From NCBI GenBank assembly GCA_910584265.1, contig CAJTZE010000019.1:1-57025 (forward strand): a stretch of DNA of 57,025 nt, given 5' to 3'. Shown here one piece after another: positions 50,914-57,025 of this stretch; within the stretch, counting starts at the first letter, position 1, and every line of letters begins with the position of its first letter. Below the pieces are notes generated by a model. The model saw only the letters and a list, made by a program, of their open reading frames with translations. It searched no databases and had not been told where the DNA came from. Both the position numbers and the translations under genes were made by a program. Source of the DNA: an uncultured Dorea sp. (GTDB lineage: Bacteria > Bacillota > Clostridia > Lachnospirales > Lachnospiraceae).

Positions 50914-51270
50914 ATGGATTTTTATGAGAGAGTAAGGCGGGTATGCCTTGAGATACCCTGCGGCAGGGCGGCGTCCTATGGGCAGATTGCACTGCTGTGC
51001 GGGAAACCGAACAATTCCAGACAGGTGGGTTATGGCCTGCGGACGGGAAAAGCCGGGGAAAATGTGCCGGCGCACCGGGTTGTTAATGCCAGTGGATATT
51101 TGAGCGGCGCCCATGCATTCGCCGCACCGGACTTACAGAAGGAAATGCTTGTAAAAGAAGGCGTGGAGGTCCGGCTGACAGAGAAGGGCTGGCAGATAGA
51201 TTTGAAAAAGTATGGGTGGAGGTATACGGCGGAGGATGCCGAAAAATTCTATCGAATATTTCAAGAGTAA
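50914..51270 (+). CDS. Alkyltransferase-like DNA repair protein (ATL)
   Basis: A 118-residue protein with the DNA-binding fold of O6-methylguanine methyltransferase: IPCGRAASYGQIALLCG, NNSRQVGYGLRTG (arginine finger region) and PAHRVVNASG. The catalytic Cys of PCHRV is replaced by Ala53, so it cannot take up an alkyl group. Such alkyltransferase-like proteins bind O6-alkylguanine and hand it to nucleotide excision repair. The N-terminal domain of full-length transferases is absent, as expected. ATG at 50914 is used; a TTG overlapping the previous gene at 50890 is an alternative. Confidence 0.85.
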   Translation: MDFYERVRRVCLEIPCGRAASYGQIALLCGKPNNSRQVGYGLRTGKAGENVPAHRVVNASGYLSGAHAFAAPDLQKEMLVKEGVEVRLTEKGWQIDLKKYGWRYTAEDAEKFYRIFQE

Positions 51271-51408
51271 GGAGTGGAAGCGGATCCGGACAAGTTCTGC
51301 GGAATATACGGGATAGAGAAAAGTGAAATAGAGACGATTTATCAAAGGCAGCTGGTTCAGACCGGCTGCCTTTATTTGACGAGCGTTACCGCATACACCC
51401 GGAATGGT

Positions 51409-51487
51409 ATGACAAAAAAAGTTGTCATTTCGTATTGACAAAGATAGTTGTCAATGGTATATTAGTGTTGACAAGTAAAGTTGTCAA
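51409..51487 (+). repeat. Three operator dyads upstream of the XRE gene
   Basis: There are three perfect inverted repeats with 7-base arms and a 6-base spacer: ATGACAA-N6-TTGTCAT (51409-51428), TTGACAA-N6-TTGTCAA (51435-51454) and TTGACAA-N6-TTGTCAA (51468-51487). Each spacer ends in G. The second contains the -35 box and the third follows the -10, so binding would block transcription. They are probable autoregulatory sites for the XRE repressor just downstream. Confidence 0.88.
51435..51463 (+). promoter_or_regulatory. Promoter of the XRE-DUF3169 operon
   Basis: TTGACA (51435-51440), a 17-base spacer and TATATT (51458-51463) make a near-consensus sigma-A promoter. The -35 is the left arm of the second operator dyad. 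Confidence 0.88.
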
Positions 51488-51528
51488 AAGGTAATAGGCG
51501 TCTAAATAAAAAACAGGGAGATGATAAA

Positions 51529-51762
51529 TTGGCATTGTTGAACCATTTGAAAAAGTACCGCTCTGAGCTGGGAATCAACCAGACAGAGCTTGGAAGGCTG
51601 GCGGGGGTGTCCAGACAGACCATCAGTCTGATTGAGAGAGGCGATTATTCGCCATCAGTGACATTGGCGTTAAAGCTAGCGAAGATTTGTAAGGTGACGG
51701 TGGAAGACATATTTGTATATTATGAGGAGGATGAAGAACATGACGAAAAAGGCAGAGCTTAA
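51529..51762 (+). CDS. XRE-family transcriptional regulator
   Basis: A 77-residue HTH protein: LNHLKKYRSELGINQTELGRLAGVSRQTISLIERGDYSPSV contains the complete XRE helix-turn-helix, and ALKLAKICKVTVEDIFVYYEED follows as dimerisation helix and acidic tail. It begins with TTG at 51529, with AGGGAG 8 bases ahead. Three matching dyads lie upstream, so autorepression is likely. Its end overlaps the start of the DUF3169 membrane-protein gene by 23 bases, a typical pairing of small XRE regulators with membrane proteins. Confidence 0.9.
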   Translation: MALLNHLKKYRSELGINQTELGRLAGVSRQTISLIERGDYSPSVTLALKLAKICKVTVEDIFVYYEEDEEHDEKGRA

Positions 51763-52534
51763 GAAAACAAATTCATATAAGAAGATGGGGCTGGTTATGT
51801 TGTGTTCGGCGGCCGGCGGCGGAGTTCTTGGAATAGTAATGTTTGTGATATTAAGTGATAACATGGTGGGTAATATTAAGAACGGCACAGCCCTTGCGCT
51901 GACAGGAATTCAGCGGATTATGATTCCTGTGCTGGCCGTGATCACTATTGTATCAATTGTCTATGGAGAGCTGAATCTGAGAAAGCTGAGGGGGATAGGC
52001 CGAAGGCTCCTTGAGGCTGAGGATGAGGAATGCGATCAGTGGGAATATGCGGAGGAAAAGACCGGCGCTTATGGGATGGTCGTGAATCTATTGTCACAAA
52101 TACTGTGTATACTGATCTTGTCTGTGGGATATTCGATAGAATATATTGCAGACAAGAATGCAGGAAATATGCTGGCGGCATGCGTGATATTTCTGATATG
52201 CTACGCGTACGACGGATTCTGGCAGGTGCGTTATGTGAAAGTCATTCAGGAGTCCCGTCCGGAGAAACAAGGAGATCCATCGTCAAGGAAGTTCCGCCAG
52301 CAGTGGCTGGACAGCTGTGATGAGGCAGAGAAAGAGGTGATCTACAGGAGTGCCTATACGTCATATAGTCAAACTAGTAAGATGATCCCTCTGCTGCTCG
52401 TTATTGTTATGCTGGGACATCTGTTTTTCAATACAGGAATTCTGGCAATTGTGATCGTTGCAGTGATCTGGCTGGTTGTTACGGTATCTTATCTTACTTC
52501 CTGTGTGAGCCTGAAAGGACAGAAGCTAAAATAG
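51740..52534 (+). CDS. DUF3169-family membrane protein
   Basis: A 264-residue membrane protein with about six hydrophobic segments (about residues 18-40, 60-77, 113-132, 143-160, 222-238 and 240-256) and a central soluble stretch rich in charged residues. It resembles the DUF3169 family of Firmicutes, whose members usually follow a small XRE regulator as here; the function is unknown. The ATG at 51740 has AGGAGG 9 bases upstream within the XRE gene, so translation is coupled. It could be the sensor or the target of the regulator, by analogy only. Confidence 0.75.
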   Translation: MTKKAELKKTNSYKKMGLVMLCSAAGGGVLGIVMFVILSDNMVGNIKNGTALALTGIQRIMIPVLAVITIVSIVYGELNLRKLRGIGRRLLEAEDEECDQWEYAEEKTGAYGMVVNLLSQILCILILSVGYSIEYIADKNAGNMLAACVIFLICYAYDGFWQVRYVKVIQESRPEKQGDPSSRKFRQQWLDSCDEAEKEVIYRSAYTSYSQTSKMIPLLLVIVMLGHLFFNTGILAIVIVAVIWLVVTVSYLTSCVSLKGQKLK

Positions 52535-52560
52535 AAGGATAGGGATATTTCATTCTTCGG

Positions 52561-52589
52561 GAATATGAAATCAAGCCCCTGCATACATT
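52561..52589 (+). promoter_or_regulatory. Candidate sigma-E promoter for spoIIID
   Basis: GAATATG (52561-52567), a 14-base spacer and CATACATT (52582-52589) closely fit the mother-cell sigma-E pattern (kmATATT, 14-15 bases, CATACAnT). spoIIID is a sigma-E gene in B. subtilis. Start of transcription would be near 52596. Confidence 0.6.
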
Positions 52590-52611
52590 GTAAAAATGAT
52601 GAATGCAGGGG
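52576..52611 (+). promoter_or_regulatory. Perfect 9-base stem that would sequester the spoIIID ribosome site
   Basis: CCCCTGCAT (52576-52584) is the exact reverse complement of ATGCAGGGG (52603-52611). The right arm holds the AGGGG ribosome site of spoIIID. Transcripts starting upstream would fold and hide it; transcripts from the sigma-E promoter start after the left arm and would not. Confidence 0.65.
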
Positions 52612-52617
52612 ATTTGT

Positions 52618-52872
52618 ATGAAAGATTATATTGAGGAGCGGGCAGTAGAGATTGCATATTATATTATTGAACATAAGGCAACAGTAAGGCAGACGGCGAA
52701 AGCATTTGGAGTAAGTAAAAGCACGATACATAAGGATGTCACGGACCGGCTTCTAGTTATCAATCCCTCTCTGGCGGCAGAAGCGCGCAAGGTATTGGAT
52801 GTAAATAAATCTGAGCGCCACATACGGGGTGGACTTGCTACGAAGGAAAAATATCTTCATCAGCATATATAG
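52618..52872 (+). CDS. spoIIID: Sporulation transcriptional regulator SpoIIID
   Basis: An 84-residue DNA-binding protein of the mother cell that activates and represses sigma-E genes and helps produce sigma-K. The sequence MKDYIEERAVEIAYYIIEHK, then TVRQTAKAFGVSKSTIHKDVTDRL (helix-turn-helix) and RGGLATKEKY near the end, matches the family closely. The ATG at 52618 has AGGGGA 7 bases ahead. It is monocistronic, with its own candidate sigma-E promoter overlapping a ribosome-site hairpin. Confidence 0.95.
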   Translation: MKDYIEERAVEIAYYIIEHKATVRQTAKAFGVSKSTIHKDVTDRLLVINPSLAAEARKVLDVNKSERHIRGGLATKEKYLHQHI

Positions 52873-52915
52873 ACGAAGAATGGATAAAATGCACGGATGA
52901 GGCGTACTTTTGTTC

Positions 52916-52944
52916 TTGACATTATCCGTTTTATTGATTAGTAT
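52916..52944 (+). promoter_or_regulatory. Promoter of the thiT riboswitch transcript
   Basis: TTGACA (52916-52921) with a 17-base spacer to TAGTAT (52939-52944). Transcription would start near 52951, about 20 bases before the TPP riboswitch. Confidence 0.65.
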
Positions 52945-52969
52945 ATGTATGTAAATTACATAAGATTGA

Positions 52970-53062
52970 TGACAAGGGAGCTTGTATGGAAACAGGCTGA
53001 GAGTGGGCTGATACCGCCCAGACCGAGTACCTGATTTGGATAATGCCAGCGTAGGGATGCGT
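52970..53062 (+). promoter_or_regulatory. TPP riboswitch (thi-box)
   Basis: The region has the conserved TPP aptamer elements in order: GGGAGC, GGCTGAGA (P2/J2-3), ACC near the P3 loop, and the CTGATTTGGATAATGCCAGC-GTAGGGA core (53031-53057). It precedes a thiamine transporter gene, as expected. Binding of thiamine pyrophosphate should switch off thiT. Confidence 0.95.
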
Positions 53063-53064
53063 AT

Positions 53065-53085
53065 AAGGGATTTTGAATCTCCTTT
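53065..53085 (+). promoter_or_regulatory. Expression platform between TPP aptamer and thiT
   Basis: AAGGGATT (53065-53072) can pair with AATCTCCTT (53076-53084), followed by TTGTTTT, as a weak terminator. Alternatively CTCCTT (53079-53084) can pair with AAGGAG (53103-53108), the thiT ribosome site. The two pairings exclude each other, so control may be translational, transcriptional or both. Confidence 0.55.
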
Positions 53086-53115
53086 GTTTTCAATCGAAGA
53101 TGAAGGAGGTTTTTT

Positions 53116-53781
53116 ATGTTTGAATTTTTGGTAACGGCAGAGGGAGGCTTGACGGGGGCAGGCTATATTGTGTGTATTGCGGCTGGGATAGTGCTGTTTG
53201 CTCTGGCGCTTTTGTTTGCGGGGAAGAGTTCCGAGAAAAGAAAAATATCCACAAAACAGCTTGTATTCTGCGGCATTGCAATGGCGCTTGCATTTGTGAC
53301 ATCCTATATAAAAATATTTGAGATGCCCTGGGGCGGAAGCGTAACGCTATGCAGCATGCTTTTTATTGTGCTGATAGCAAATTGGTATGGGGCAAAGACA
53401 GGAATTTCCGTAGGACTGGCATACAGTATCCTGCAGTTTATTCAGGAGCCGTTTGTCCTTTCATTTTTTCAGGTGTGCTGCGACTATTTTCTGGCGTTTG
53501 CGGCTCTTGGCATTGCAGGCTTTTTTGCTAAGAATTCACACGGACTGATAAAGGGCTATGTGGCGGCGGTTCTGGCACGGGGCGCATTTCATGCTCTGGG
53601 TGGGTATCTTTATTGGATGAACTATATGCCGGAGAATTTTCCTCAGTCATTGAAAAGTATCTATCCAATTGCCTACAATTACAGTTTTCTTCTTGCAGAG
53701 GGGCTGATCACCATAGTGATCTTATCCATACCGGCAGTGACAAAGGCACTGAATCAGGTAAAGAGGATGGCGCTGTCGTAA
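53116..53781 (+). CDS. thiT: Energy-coupled thiamine transporter S component
   Basis: A 221-residue integral membrane protein of the ECF S-component type (ThiT), which binds thiamine and works with a shared ECF module. It has six or seven hydrophobic segments and the ThiT features LVFCGIAMALAFVTSYIKIFEMPWGGSVTLCSML and YWMNYMPE in loop regions near the substrate site. AAGGAGG precedes the ATG by about 7 bases. A TPP riboswitch upstream confirms a thiamine role. The ECF ATPases and T component are not in the window. Confidence 0.94.
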   Translation: MFEFLVTAEGGLTGAGYIVCIAAGIVLFALALLFAGKSSEKRKISTKQLVFCGIAMALAFVTSYIKIFEMPWGGSVTLCSMLFIVLIANWYGAKTGISVGLAYSILQFIQEPFVLSFFQVCCDYFLAFAALGIAGFFAKNSHGLIKGYVAAVLARGAFHALGGYLYWMNYMPENFPQSLKSIYPIAYNYSFLLAEGLITIVILSIPAVTKALNQVKRMALS

Positions 53782-53827
53782 TTTGATTTTAGAACATGCG
53801 GCGTATTTTAATTTCCGAAAACACTTC

Positions 53828-53856
53828 TTGATTCTTCCCGCATGCGGCTCTATAAT
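53828..53856 (+). promoter_or_regulatory. Promoter of the second MATE gene
   Basis: TTGATT (53828-53833) and TATAAT (53851-53856) with a 17-base spacer. The predicted start near 53863 supports ATG 53883 rather than the in-frame ATG at 53859. Confidence 0.8.
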
Positions 53857-53882
53857 GGATGGTTAGAAGGGAAGTAATCCGA

Positions 53883-55244
53883 ATGAGGACAAGAGCAAAG
53901 ACAGATAGAAGCAATTACTTATTTGATAATCATGCACTGGCAGCGCTGATTATTCCACTGGTGATCGAGCAGCTTCTGGCAATTCTGGTGGGAATGGCGG
54001 ACAGTATTATGATCGCAAATGTGGGTGAGGCGGCGGTATCCGGCGTGTCGCTGGTGGATCAGGTCATGATACTGGTCATTCAGATATTTTCAGCGCTGGC
54101 AACCGGAGGGGCGGTGGTCGCCGGCCAGTATCTGGGACAGAAAAATCAAAAAAAGGCCTGCGAATCGGCAATGCAGATGGTCTGGTTTATTACACTTTGC
54201 GCGGGAGTCATTATGATAGGTGTATACATAGGAAAATACTGGATTCTCCACGGGGTGTTCGGACAGATTGACAGTGAGGTCAGGAAGCATGCGAACACCT
54301 ATCTGCTGATTGTTACGGCATCCATTCCGTTTATTGCGCTGTATAACTGCGGTGCCGCAGTTTTCCGTACGATGGGCAATTCAGAGGTATCCATGCGGAT
54401 ATCGGTAATCATGAATGTGATAAATGTGGGCGGGAATGCATTGCTGATTTATGGATTTCACCGAGGGGCAGAGGGCGTTGCAATTCCTACTCTGATATCC
54501 CGCGCTGTAGCGGCAGTGATTATTACAGTGAAGCTCCTGAATCAAGAGAATGCGGTGCACATTGAGAGGACAATCCGTTATCGTCTTGACTGGGCCATGG
54601 TAAAGAAGATTTTGAGTATCGGCATTCCAAATGGGATGGAAAACAGTATGTTTCAGCTTGGTAAAATCATTGTGCTGAGCCTGATATCTACCTTTGGAAC
54701 CTATGCCATAGCGGCAAATGCAGTAGGAAATGCCGTAACGCTGTTTTCCTGCCTTCCGGGAATGTCTATAACATTGGCAGTTACCACAGTGATTTCCCGG
54801 TGTGTGGGGGCGGGGGACTATGAGCAGGTCAAATATTATAACCGTAAGCTGCTTATGATTATTCATGCAGGCATGATGATTTCGGTTGGCCTGGTATTTT
54901 TAACATTACCGTGGATTATCCGTGCTTACCATTTGTCGGATGTGACAGCGGAGGTAACAAAGCAGATTATTTATTTCCATGGAATCTGTACCATATTTTT
55001 CTGGCCGGCGGCATTTTCACTGCCTACAACCTTTCGTGCGGCAGGAGATGCCAGAGCCTGTATGATTATTTCAATATTGTCTATGTGGATATTCCGGATT
55101 ATACTTAGTTATATATTGGGAAGATATATGGAACTGGGTGTCTTTGGTGTCTGGATAGCCATGATCATTGACTGGCTGTTTAGGGGCTTATGTTTCGGCA
55201 TCCGCTATTTCGGCGGAAAATGGAAGAATGCAGCAATTGTATAA
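53883..55244 (+). CDS. MATE family efflux transporter
   Basis: A 453-residue MATE protein with about twelve helices. It begins RSNYLFDNHALAALIIPLVIEQLLAILVGMADSIMIANVGEAAVSGVSLVD, the typical NorM-like N-terminus, and later AGDARACMIISILSMWIFRI. It is more NorM-like than the MATE at 7867 (which resembles the DinF/cation group); the two are not close copies. The ATG at 53883 follows AGAAGGGAAG by about 9 bases. It has its own promoter. guaA follows after 30 bases with a strong site and may be partly co-transcribed. The substrate is unknown. Confidence 0.9.
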   Translation: MRTRAKTDRSNYLFDNHALAALIIPLVIEQLLAILVGMADSIMIANVGEAAVSGVSLVDQVMILVIQIFSALATGGAVVAGQYLGQKNQKKACESAMQMVWFITLCAGVIMIGVYIGKYWILHGVFGQIDSEVRKHANTYLLIVTASIPFIALYNCGAAVFRTMGNSEVSMRISVIMNVINVGGNALLIYGFHRGAEGVAIPTLISRAVAAVIITVKLLNQENAVHIERTIRYRLDWAMVKKILSIGIPNGMENSMFQLGKIIVLSLISTFGTYAIAANAVGNAVTLFSCLPGMSITLAVTTVISRCVGAGDYEQVKYYNRKLLMIIHAGMMISVGLVFLTLPWIIRAYHLSDVTAEVTKQIIYFHGICTIFFWPAAFSLPTTFRAAGDARACMIISILSMWIFRIILSYILGRYMELGVFGVWIAMIIDWLFRGLCFGIRYFGGKWKNAAIV

Positions 55245-55274
55245 AGTCCATAAAACAAAGGAGGAGCTATACAA

Positions 55275-56819
55275 GTGGAGAGAGAGTTGGTAATTGTTCT
55301 TGATTTTGGCGGGCAGTATAACCAGTTGGCGGCAAGGCGTGTCCGAGAGTGTAACGTGTACTGCGAGATATATTCTTATAAGACAGATCTGGAAAAGATC
55401 AGACAGATGAATCCCAAAGGAATCATCCTGACCGGAGGGCCGAACAGCTGCTATGAGCCGGATTCCCCAACCTGCTCGAAAGAACTGTTTGAGATGGGAA
55501 TCCCTGTGCTGGGGCTCTGCTATGGGGCACAGGTCATGATGCTTGTATTGGGAGGAAAAGTGGAGCGGGCACAGGTCCGCGAGTATGGAAAGACAGAGGT
55601 TATTGTAGATAAGACATCGGAGCTGTTTGAAAATGTGTCGGAGAAAACGATATGCTGGATGAGCCATTTCGATTATATATCCAGACAGGCGCCGCATTTC
55701 CGTATTACGGCACATACGGCAGACTGTCCGGTCGCGGCGGCGGAGTGTGCCGAAAAGAAGCTCTATGCAGTCCAGTTTCATCCAGAGGTTCTGCATACCC
55801 AGGAAGGAAGCAGGATGCTGTATAATTTTGTGCGTGGTGTCTGCGGGTGCGCCGGGGACTGGAAGATGGATTCCTTTGTGGAAAATTCGGTTAAGGCTAT
55901 CCGTGAAAAGGTTGGAAACGGAAAAGTACTCTGCGCTCTGTCAGGCGGAGTGGATTCATCCGTGGCAGCAGTTATGCTGTCCAAGGCAATCGGCAGCCAG
56001 CTGACCTGTGTATTTGTAGACCACGGCCTGCTTCGCAAAAATGAAGGGGATGAGGTAGAGGCCGTGTTTGGATCGGAAGGCCCCTATGACTTAAACTTTA
56101 TCCGTGTAAATGCACAGGAACGTTTTTACAGTAAGCTTGCGGGAGTGGAAGAGCCGGAAGAGAAGCGCAAGATTATTGGAGAAGAGTTTATCCGGGTATT
56201 TGAAGAGGAGGCTGAGAAAATCGGTGCAGTGGATTTTCTTGTACAGGGAACCATTTACCCGGATGTGGTAGAAAGTGGTCTTGGAGGAGAATCTGCGGTA
56301 ATTAAGTCCCATCACAATGTGGGAGGCCTGCCGGATTATGTGGATTTTAAGGAGATTCTTGAGCCTCTCCGGGATCTGTTTAAGGATGAGGTGCGGAAAG
56401 CCGGTTTGGAAATGGGGATTCCGGAGAAGCTGGTATACCGCCAGCCATTTCCGGGACCGGGACTGGGTATACGGATCATCGGTGAAGTGACTGCGGAAAA
56501 AGTAAGAATGGTGCAGGATGCAGATGCAATTTACCGGGAAGAGATAGCAAATGCCGGATTGGAAGGGAAGGTCGGGCAGTATTTTGCCGGACTGACTAAT
56601 ATGCGGAGCGTGGGAGTCATGGGCGATGAGAGGACTTATGATTATGCTGTGGCTCTGCGGGCTGTGAATACGGTGGATTTCATGACTGCAGAGGCGGCGG
56701 AGATACCATTTGCTGTACTGCAGAGGGTGATGAGTCGGATAATCAATGAAGTGAAGGGGGTTAACAGAGTCATGTATGATTTGACGAGTAAGCCGCCGGG
56801 AACTATTGAGTTCGAATAG
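55275..56819 (+). CDS. guaA: GMP synthase (glutamine-hydrolysing)
   Basis: A 514-residue two-domain enzyme converting XMP to GMP. The class I amidotransferase domain (about residues 1-190) has GLCYGAQ (nucleophile Cys) and the FHPEV His-Glu pair. The ATP-pyrophosphatase domain (about 195-395) has the P-loop LSGGVDSSV. The C-terminal dimerisation domain has RQPFPGPGLGIRI and SKPPGTIEFE at the very end. The start is GTG at 55275, with AAAGGAGGAG about 9 bases ahead. No guanine riboswitch is visible upstream. It completes the purine end of the nucleotide genes here. Confidence 0.96.
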   Translation: MERELVIVLDFGGQYNQLAARRVRECNVYCEIYSYKTDLEKIRQMNPKGIILTGGPNSCYEPDSPTCSKELFEMGIPVLGLCYGAQVMMLVLGGKVERAQVREYGKTEVIVDKTSELFENVSEKTICWMSHFDYISRQAPHFRITAHTADCPVAAAECAEKKLYAVQFHPEVLHTQEGSRMLYNFVRGVCGCAGDWKMDSFVENSVKAIREKVGNGKVLCALSGGVDSSVAAVMLSKAIGSQLTCVFVDHGLLRKNEGDEVEAVFGSEGPYDLNFIRVNAQERFYSKLAGVEEPEEKRKIIGEEFIRVFEEEAEKIGAVDFLVQGTIYPDVVESGLGGESAVIKSHHNVGGLPDYVDFKEILEPLRDLFKDEVRKAGLEMGIPEKLVYRQPFPGPGLGIRIIGEVTAEKVRMVQDADAIYREEIANAGLEGKVGQYFAGLTNMRSVGVMGDERTYDYAVALRAVNTVDFMTAEAAEIPFAVLQRVMSRIINEVKGVNRVMYDLTSKPPGTIEFE

Positions 56820-56833
56820 TAGGCGGTGGGCCT

Positions 56834-56858
56834 GAAAGCCCGTATTTACGGGGCTTCC
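56834..56858. terminator. Possible terminator hairpin after guaA
   Basis: CCCGTA (about 56839-56844) pairs with TACGGG (about 56847-56852), extended by AAG/CTT with one bulged base. There is no clean U-run directly after it, so it is only a likely stop for guaA, and possibly for the minus-strand gene. Confidence 0.4.
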
Positions 56859-56897
56859 GGGCTTCTGCCTCGGAAAATTGCATTTTCATTGCATTTT

Positions 56898-57025
56898 TTA
56901 AATCGCCTGCTTGTGATACTCGGCAGTGAATTGATTGCTGGTGTAATCAGCAGTGCTGTGTGTAGCAGGCGTGTAAGTCAGCAATCCGGTCAGCTTCTTT
57001 GCGACATCAAAGTTGCTGTTTGGAT
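56898..57025 (-). CDS. C-terminal end of an unidentified minus-strand gene (partial)
   Basis: On the minus strand an open frame enters from the right edge and ends at TAA (56898-56900). The last 41 residues include NFDVAKKLTGLLTY and end TSNQFTAEYHKQAI. I cannot identify the family. The 5' part lies beyond the window. It is convergent with guaA. Confidence 0.5.
   Translation of the reverse strand, partial: PNSNFDVAKKLTGLLTYTPATHSTADYTSNQFTAEYHKQAI

Noticed and set aside
53793..53846. ACATGCGG/CCGCATG inverted repeat as a terminator after thiT
   Set aside because: The loop of nearly 40 bases is long, there is no U-run, and the right arm lies in the MATE promoter spacer.
1..57025. Search for tRNA, rRNA, insertion sequences, integrases and phage genes
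   Set aside because: None was recognised in either strand by eye; only a computed search (tRNAscan, ISfinder, Rfam) could exclude weak cases.

Overview
The window looks like a chromosome segment of a spore-forming, strictly anaerobic gut Clostridium of the Lachnospiraceae type. Supporting signs are three sporulation genes (a SipL-like SPOCS/LysM protein, spoIIR, spoIIID), a rubredoxin, an oxygen-sensitive glycyl-radical enzyme with its activase, medium-GC codon use, strong AGGAGG ribosome binding sites and Gram-positive lipoproteins. No rRNA, tRNA, IS element, prophage or CRISPR array was seen.

Layout. 1-7.4 kb: alanine/sodium symporter, rubredoxin (minus strand), then a metal-homeostasis block of two COG0523 GTPases and a ZIP transporter, followed by a CtpE-like P-type ATPase. 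7.4-10.8 kb: a HicB-like antitoxin remnant, a MATE transporter and a 493-residue protein I do not recognise. 10.9-15.7 kb: a decayed sugar operon. Pieces of a LacI regulator, DhaL, DhaK, class II aldolase, fucose-isomerase-like enzyme, PTS EIIA/EIIB/EIIC and a GH42 beta-galactosidase lie in order, and all but DhaK are broken by deletions, frameshifts or stops. 15.8-22.1 kb (minus strand): malQ-plsC and pncB-ddl-murF. 22.2-33.4 kb: a PrcB-like lipoprotein and sipL-like gene, ispE, a GntR regulator, spoIIR, acyl-ACP thioesterase, an S1-domain RNA-binding protein, dnaE, murI and two small conserved genes.

33.4-38.9 kb: a 650-base intergenic stretch with a strong promoter and a tiny ORF, an exported trigger-factor-like lipoprotein, then an ABC importer (binding protein, permease, ATPase) whose leader has three tandem 24-base dyads, and an RsuA-type pseudouridine synthase. 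39.1-50.5 kb: a nucleoside scavenging island of udk, udp, a BMP-type binding lipoprotein, the glycyl-radical pair yjjI-yjjW, the nucleoside ABC ATPase and two permeases, cdd, add and deoB. Nucleosides would be imported, deaminated, phosphorolysed, and the pentose-1-phosphate converted to pentose-5-phosphate; the YjjI substrate is unknown. 50.5-57 kb: an ArsC/Spx-like protein, an alkyltransferase-like protein, an XRE/DUF3169 pair with a three-dyad operator, spoIIID, a TPP riboswitch with thiT, a second MATE transporter, guaA, and the 3' end of an unidentified minus-strand gene.

The strongest leads are the YjjI/YjjW pair inside a nucleoside transporter operon, the ordered pseudogene series, the triple-dyad leader at 35.28 kb, the spoIIID ribosome-site hairpin that overlaps a candidate sigma-E promoter, and the COG0523-DUF1980 fusion lacking the family's CxCC motif.
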